Assembly (NCBI GenBank): GCA_029690005.1
Contig: CP121458.1
Span: 1,612,001-1,676,000, forward strand
DNA length: 64,000 nt
Reading direction: 5' to 3'
Origin: Prescottella defluvii
GTDB lineage: Bacteria > Actinomycetota > Actinomycetes > Mycobacteriales > Mycobacteriaceae
The position numbers and the translations under genes were made by a program. Positions 58,915 to 64,000 of this stretch are shown here, in pieces. Positions within the stretch are counted from its first letter, which is position 1, and each line of letters begins with the position of its first letter. The notes under the pieces were generated by a model. The model had not been told where the DNA came from. It saw nothing but the letters and a program-made list of their open reading frames with translations, and ran no database searches.

Positions 58915-59219
58915 ATGACCAGCGCACAGGTATCGAGCATGTCGACGGAACACGAGACCGACCGTCAACCGGACGTCGACATCGAGCAACTCCGTGGTGA
59001 GATCGACCGCCTGGATGCACAGATCCTCGCGGCGATCCAGCGGCGTACCGAGCTCTCCCGCCTGATCGGCGAGGTGCGCATGCTCGGCGGCGGCACCCGT
59101 TTGGTGCACACCCGAGAAATGAGGGTGCTGTCGCGTTTCGACGACCTGGGGCCCGAGGGCACACGCTCGCGATGCTGCTGCTCAGGCTCGGGCGGGGGCG
59201 TTTGGGTCATACCATGTGA
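58915..59219 (+). CDS. Chorismate mutase (AroQ-delta type), one frame break
   Basis: About 101 residues, all helical. Matches the mycobacterial intracellular enzyme (Rv0948c): IEQLRGEIDRLDAQILAAIQRR, GGTRLVHTREM and the C-terminal RLGRGRLGH, which in M. tuberculosis mediates activation by the DAHP synthase. Converts chorismate to prephenate for Phe and Tyr. One base is missing near 59160. ATG at 58915. Ends convergent to the M50 protease gene. Confidence 0.88.
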
Positions 59220-59225
59220 CCGGTC

Positions 59226-59291
59226 GGCCCCGGCTGCACGACACGGCACCGGCCGGGGCCGGCGCGGTCACCTCCTCGCGGGTTTCCCGCG
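59226..59291. terminator. Double hairpin between chorismate mutase and protease genes
   Basis: GGCCCCGGC (59226-59234) with GCCGGGGCC (59252-59260), then CGCGGG-TTT-CCCGCG (59277-59291). Located between convergent stops, it probably terminates both. Confidence 0.7.
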
Positions 59292-59296
59292 GACGC

Positions 59297-60072
59297 TCAG
59301 CGCCAGAACTGCATGAGGTAGTTGCCGAACGCCGCGTAGACGTCGGGACACCGGAGAGTCCGAAGATCCAGTAGATCGCGTCGAAGAACGCGGTGTTGAT
59401 CTGCGGCACGAAGAGCAGCGCGATCAGCAGCAGCAGTCCGTAGGGCTTGATCTTGTCGAGCGACGCGCGCGTGTTCGCGTTCAGGTGCGGTTCCAGCGCG
59501 CCGTAGCCGTCGAGGCCGGGAACCGGCAGCAGGTTCAGGATCGTGGCCATCACCTGCAGGAACGCCAGGAAACTCAGGCCGTACCAGAACACCCGATGAT
59601 CGCTGTCGACGCCGAAGAGTCGGATCACCACGAGCAGGATCACCGCGGTGACGGCGTTGACCGCCGGTCCGGCGAGGGCGACGCGCGTCTGCACCCGAGG
59701 CGGCATCGCCCAGGTCCGCAGGTACACGGCCCCGCCCGGCAGGCCGATGCCACCGAGTGCGAGGAACAGCACGGGCAGCCCGATCGAGAGCAACGGCTGG
59801 GTGTACTTGCGCGGATCGAGCGTGAGGTAACCGCGGAGGACGACGTCGTGGTCGCCGTTCCGCCACGCGACCAACGCGTGCGCGAACTCGTGGAGGCACA
59901 GGGTGACGACCCAGCCCGCGACCACGAGCAGGAACACTCCGATCCGACCCGACGTGACCTGGCCGGTGGCCCGCCACGCGAGCACCCCGCCCAGCACGGC
60001 GATCGCGACGATGCCGAGGAACACCGGGCTCGGCCGAACGGCCGACGCCCGGGTGCGTGAATCGGGATACAT
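59297..60072 (-). CDS. Site-2-protease-like M50 zinc metallopeptidase (Rv0359-like), one frame break
   Basis: About 258 residues, six transmembrane helices. The zinc site HEFAH lies in LCLHEFAHALVAWRNGD (about residue 62) and the second motif in LNLLPVPGLDGYGAL (about 190). S2P enzymes cleave membrane-bound regulators within the bilayer. One base is missing near 59350. ATG at 60072. Position matches M. tuberculosis Rv0359. Confidence 0.85.
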
Positions 60073-60098
60073 GAGTCCAGTATCCAGGCGAGTCGGGT

Positions 60099-60772
60099 TC
60101 AGGCCCCGTAGACGAGCAGCCAGTCCTGGTCGTGTCGGTAGAACGTGGAGCGCTTGACCGCGCGCGGCGTCCGAACGCCGTCGCGGGTCAGGACGGCGGA
60201 CGGCGAACCGAGCTGGACCGCGCGGCCGGTGAGCCACCGGTGGCCACCGAACCAGCGGCGCTTGTCGACGGTGGCGCGCAGGCCCGGAAGCTCGGGAGTG
60301 GGCACGATGCGCATGCCGGGACGGTGCCGGAGAACAGGCGATCGTTGTCGACGTACGCCTCACCGGTCAGCTCGCCCGCATGTTCGGACCCGTAGATGCG
60401 GGCCTCGCCGACGAGAGCGATGCCGGCATCGTCGCGGATCAGCGGCATCGGCCGGGCGGTGCCCGAGACGGCGATCGCGGCGGCCTTGGAACCGGTTCGG
60501 AGTCCGTACGCGTGGGTGGCGTCGGTCCGCTCCGCGGGGACGTACGCGAGCTCGATGTGGAGGCGATCGGTGCGCATCAGCCTGGTCAGCGTGGCCGCGA
60601 AGGCGGCGTCGCCGCCGACGACCACCAGGCGCGGCTTCTCGACCGTCTCCAGCTTGGCGAAGGCGTCGGCGAAATGGTCCTTCTCGGGGAGCCCGGGGAC
60701 GTTGAAGATGTCGAGCGACCGCAGCGCCAGCGGCAACGGGGCATCGCCGCACTTGAGCACTATCGGGGTCAT
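60099..60772 (-). CDS. Conserved protein of unknown function (Rv0358-like), one frame break
   Basis: About 224 residues, soluble. N-terminal alpha/beta domain (LVVVGGDAAFAATLTRLMRT) resembles the catalytic part of diacylglycerol/NAD-kinase-like folds only weakly; C-terminal part is basic (RATVDKRRWFGGHRWLTGRA). ATG at 60772 after AAGGAG. One base is missing near 60326. Divergent from purA, matching M. tuberculosis Rv0358. Function not known. Confidence 0.68.
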
Positions 60773-60978
60773 GACACTCCTTGCTGAAATCCGACGCTGC
60801 TGATCTCCGACGATCACGCTCGTCGTCACGCCACGGCAGCGGCGACGTCTGCCGTCGCGCGCAAGGGCTTTTCGATGTCTACCCGAATGCGGGTCGGCGT
60901 CGCAAACGGTTGACCGGTCCGATGTCCGTTTCGGGCGAGTTCGGAGGGCTGGGGGGCTGGGTGACGGTCGGTCTCGGC

Positions 60979-62352
<1,374 letters not shown>

Positions 62353-62368
62353 CCCACCCGTCGTGTGA

Positions 62369-62415
62369 CCGAATGTCACATGCGTCCAGTCCGACTGAAC
62401 GCATGTGACATTCGG
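62369..62415. terminator. Bidirectional palindromic terminator after purA
   Basis: CCGAATGTCACATGCGT (62369-62385) pairs perfectly with 62399-62415, loop 13 nt. Between convergent purA and the TROVE gene. Confidence 0.8.
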
Positions 62416-62444
62416 CGTTTCAGGGTTCGGAGACGTCGCTTCGG

Positions 62445-64000
62445 TCAGTGCTCGAGCTTGCCGAGCCACGGCCAGGTGGCGAGGCGACCGGACTCGATGA
62501 TCGGCAGCATCGCGAAGCAGGCGTCGGTCGGATACCCGAAGGTGAATCGGTTCGGCCCGCTGGCGGTACGGTCCGTCGGATCGAAGGTGTACACCGGAAT
62601 ATCCTGGGGCAGAACCTCACCGGAACCGTGCGGTGCCGCGTCGCGGAACCGTGCGTCGGTCAGGATCACGACGCGGTCGTGTCCGTCGAAGAACTCCGCA
62701 GCCGCCGCGGCGGTGTCGGCGCTACCGCTGCGGAGATACCCGGTCGCGTTCCAGCGGTCGGCCGCACCCAGCAGGGATTCGCCCGGATGCATCGGGAACA
62801 CGCCACCGTCCGTGCCGGCCCGGACGACGTCGGCGCGTTCGGCGCGGCGTGCGAGCGCGAGACCGAACACCGTGGCCGCGTCCCGCCGGCGCGCGCTCCC
62901 GTCCGACAAGGAGCCGGGCCACTTCGACTCGGCCGTGTCGACGAGTACCAGGGTGCGGCCGGACAGCCGCGGCACACGGTCGAGCGACAACTCGAGTGCC
63001 CGCTCCAAGGCCGCGGACCATCGCGGGGACCGCACCGAGTCGAGGGCGGAGAGGAAGCGTAGCGGCAGTTGGCGTGATCGCGACACCTGCTCCGGATCCT
63101 GCAGTCGGCCTGCCACTTTCGTGGCCGCGTCGTCCGAGACCGCGGCGTCGTCGAAGTGACGGAGGTTGTTCAGCAGTCCCATGTATCCCATGCGGGGATG
63201 ATGGCTTCCCACGTCTGCCGGTCCATCGGCGCCTGCAGCCAGCCCGCCACCGACTCCCACGTCATCGCTGCCGGCCCCAGCCGCGCGGCACCTTCGGGAG
63301 CGGTGAGCAGGTGCGGGCGCTCCGACACCGGAACCGCCTGCAGGTCGGCTCGCGCCTGCACCGTCGCGAGACTCGAGGGAATCGGGCTGTCTCGCCCCCG
63401 CCGACGGGACAGTGCGTGTTCGAACAGGTCGCCCTGCTGCGCGGACCGCGGTGTGGGGTGCACCAGGTCGAGGACGTCACCGAACCGGTAGCCGCGGGAC
63501 GGGGTGTCGTACTTGAGAAGTGCCCGTTCGGTGTACAGCCTCGCGACGGCGTCCGCGACGCCACGCTTGATCGGCTGTGGGAGCTTGCGTCCGTACGTGG
63601 CGCGCCAGTAGGCGAGCATCTCGCCCGGTTCGTCCGCCCGCTGCAGGACGCTCCCGACCACCTGGCGGCTGTACCCGTGCTCGCCCGCCTCGAGCCGTGA
63701 ACGGGTGAACTCGGCGGCGCCGACGAGCGCTGCCCAGCGCATGTTCGCGTCGGTCCGGAGCCAGCGCAGGAACCTCGCCGTCCACTCGGGGTCGTCGACG
63801 GAGAGCTCTCCGACCAATCGGCGATACCGGTCGCTACGAGCCCCATCAGTGTCCGGGAAGGTGTCCTCGCGAACCGGGTTCGTGACGGCCAGCAGGAACA
63901 GTTCGGTCCGGGCATCGCGTGCAGAGCCGGATCCGCCCTCATGGGTGCGTCCGACAGTTGCCACCTCGGTCCGCAACCGACCGGTCGCCGGTGGTCGTGC
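62445..64000 (-). CDS. TROVE-vWA domain protein (Ro60/Rsr-like), 5' end beyond the window, one frame break
   Basis: At least 518 residues are visible, with an open frame to the right edge. The N-terminal part (TELFLLAVTNPVREDTFPD-type start, FLRWLRTDANMRWAAL, TYGRKLPQPIKRGVADAV) and AIIPRMGYMGLLNNLRHFDD are TROVE-like. The C-terminal part is a vWA domain (TLVLVDTAESKWPG, DRVVILTDARF), though the usual DxSxS metal site looks changed (DTAES). Bacterial Ro60 proteins bind Y RNAs and act in RNA quality control. One base is missing near 63195. Confidence 0.8.

Overview
The window reads as chromosomal DNA of a high-GC mycolic-acid actinobacterium, most likely Rhodococcus or Prescottella (Nocardiaceae). 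The evidence is GC-rich codon use, frequent GTG/TTG starts, steroid-catabolism-type enzymes, SDRs of the mycofactocin-coupled type, and a gene order around purA, fba, pyrE and clpB that I recall from Mycobacterium tuberculosis (Rv0357c to Rv0385), inverted as a block. I see no rRNA, tRNA, CRISPR, insertion sequence or prophage.

Region 1 (1-14.6 kb) is a catabolic island. A branched-chain-type ABC importer (end of a binding protein, LivH, a LivM-LivG fusion, LivF) is followed by a luciferase-like oxidoreductase, a small zinc-ribbon protein, PadR and IclR regulators, and a minus-strand unit kshA-hsaA-hsaC (ring hydroxylation, phenol hydroxylation, meta-cleavage). Divergent from kshA are three SDRs (two mycofactocin-type) and an acyl-CoA ligase with a KstR-like box upstream. 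hsaB, hsaD, kshB and kstD are absent from the window.

Region 2 (14.6-23.2 kb, minus strand) holds a PknK-like kinase/MalT-type regulator, a globin-less flavoreductase, an NmrA-like protein, an NTF2-like protein coupled to a second ABC binding protein, and a full flavohemoglobin. Region 3 (23.2-36 kb) holds clpB with a perfect HspR (HAIR) operator, an HpaI-type aldolase, a Baeyer-Villiger monooxygenase, an S4 RNA-binding protein, an MFS exporter with its TetR regulator, envelope proteins, LemA, pyrE and a secreted protein. Region 4 (35-47 kb) holds galT-galK, a PucR-type regulator, an MFS/MarR pair, a YhhN protein, and a TetR gene divergent from an unassigned hydrolase/membrane protein/SDR operon. 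Region 5 (46-64 kb) is conserved backbone: trmH, GH76, two DedA proteins, fba, DUF3151, FUSC, CDF efflux, SDR/PPOX/WYL, VanZ-RDD, class IV aminotransferase, chorismate mutase, M50 protease, purA and a TROVE-vWA protein running off the right edge.

About 40 single-base indels, mostly deletions in G/C runs, interrupt about 30 otherwise well-conserved genes. They fall in conserved motifs (Walker A, HPHGQ) and in essential genes, so I read them as sequence errors rather than pseudogenes. Each affected gene is given as one feature spanning the break, with the approximate indel position. Convergent gene ends carry long perfect palindromes, several sharing the same arm sequence at different loci. Many genes have a TANNNT -10 box 6-9 nt before the start codon, the layout of leaderless transcripts.
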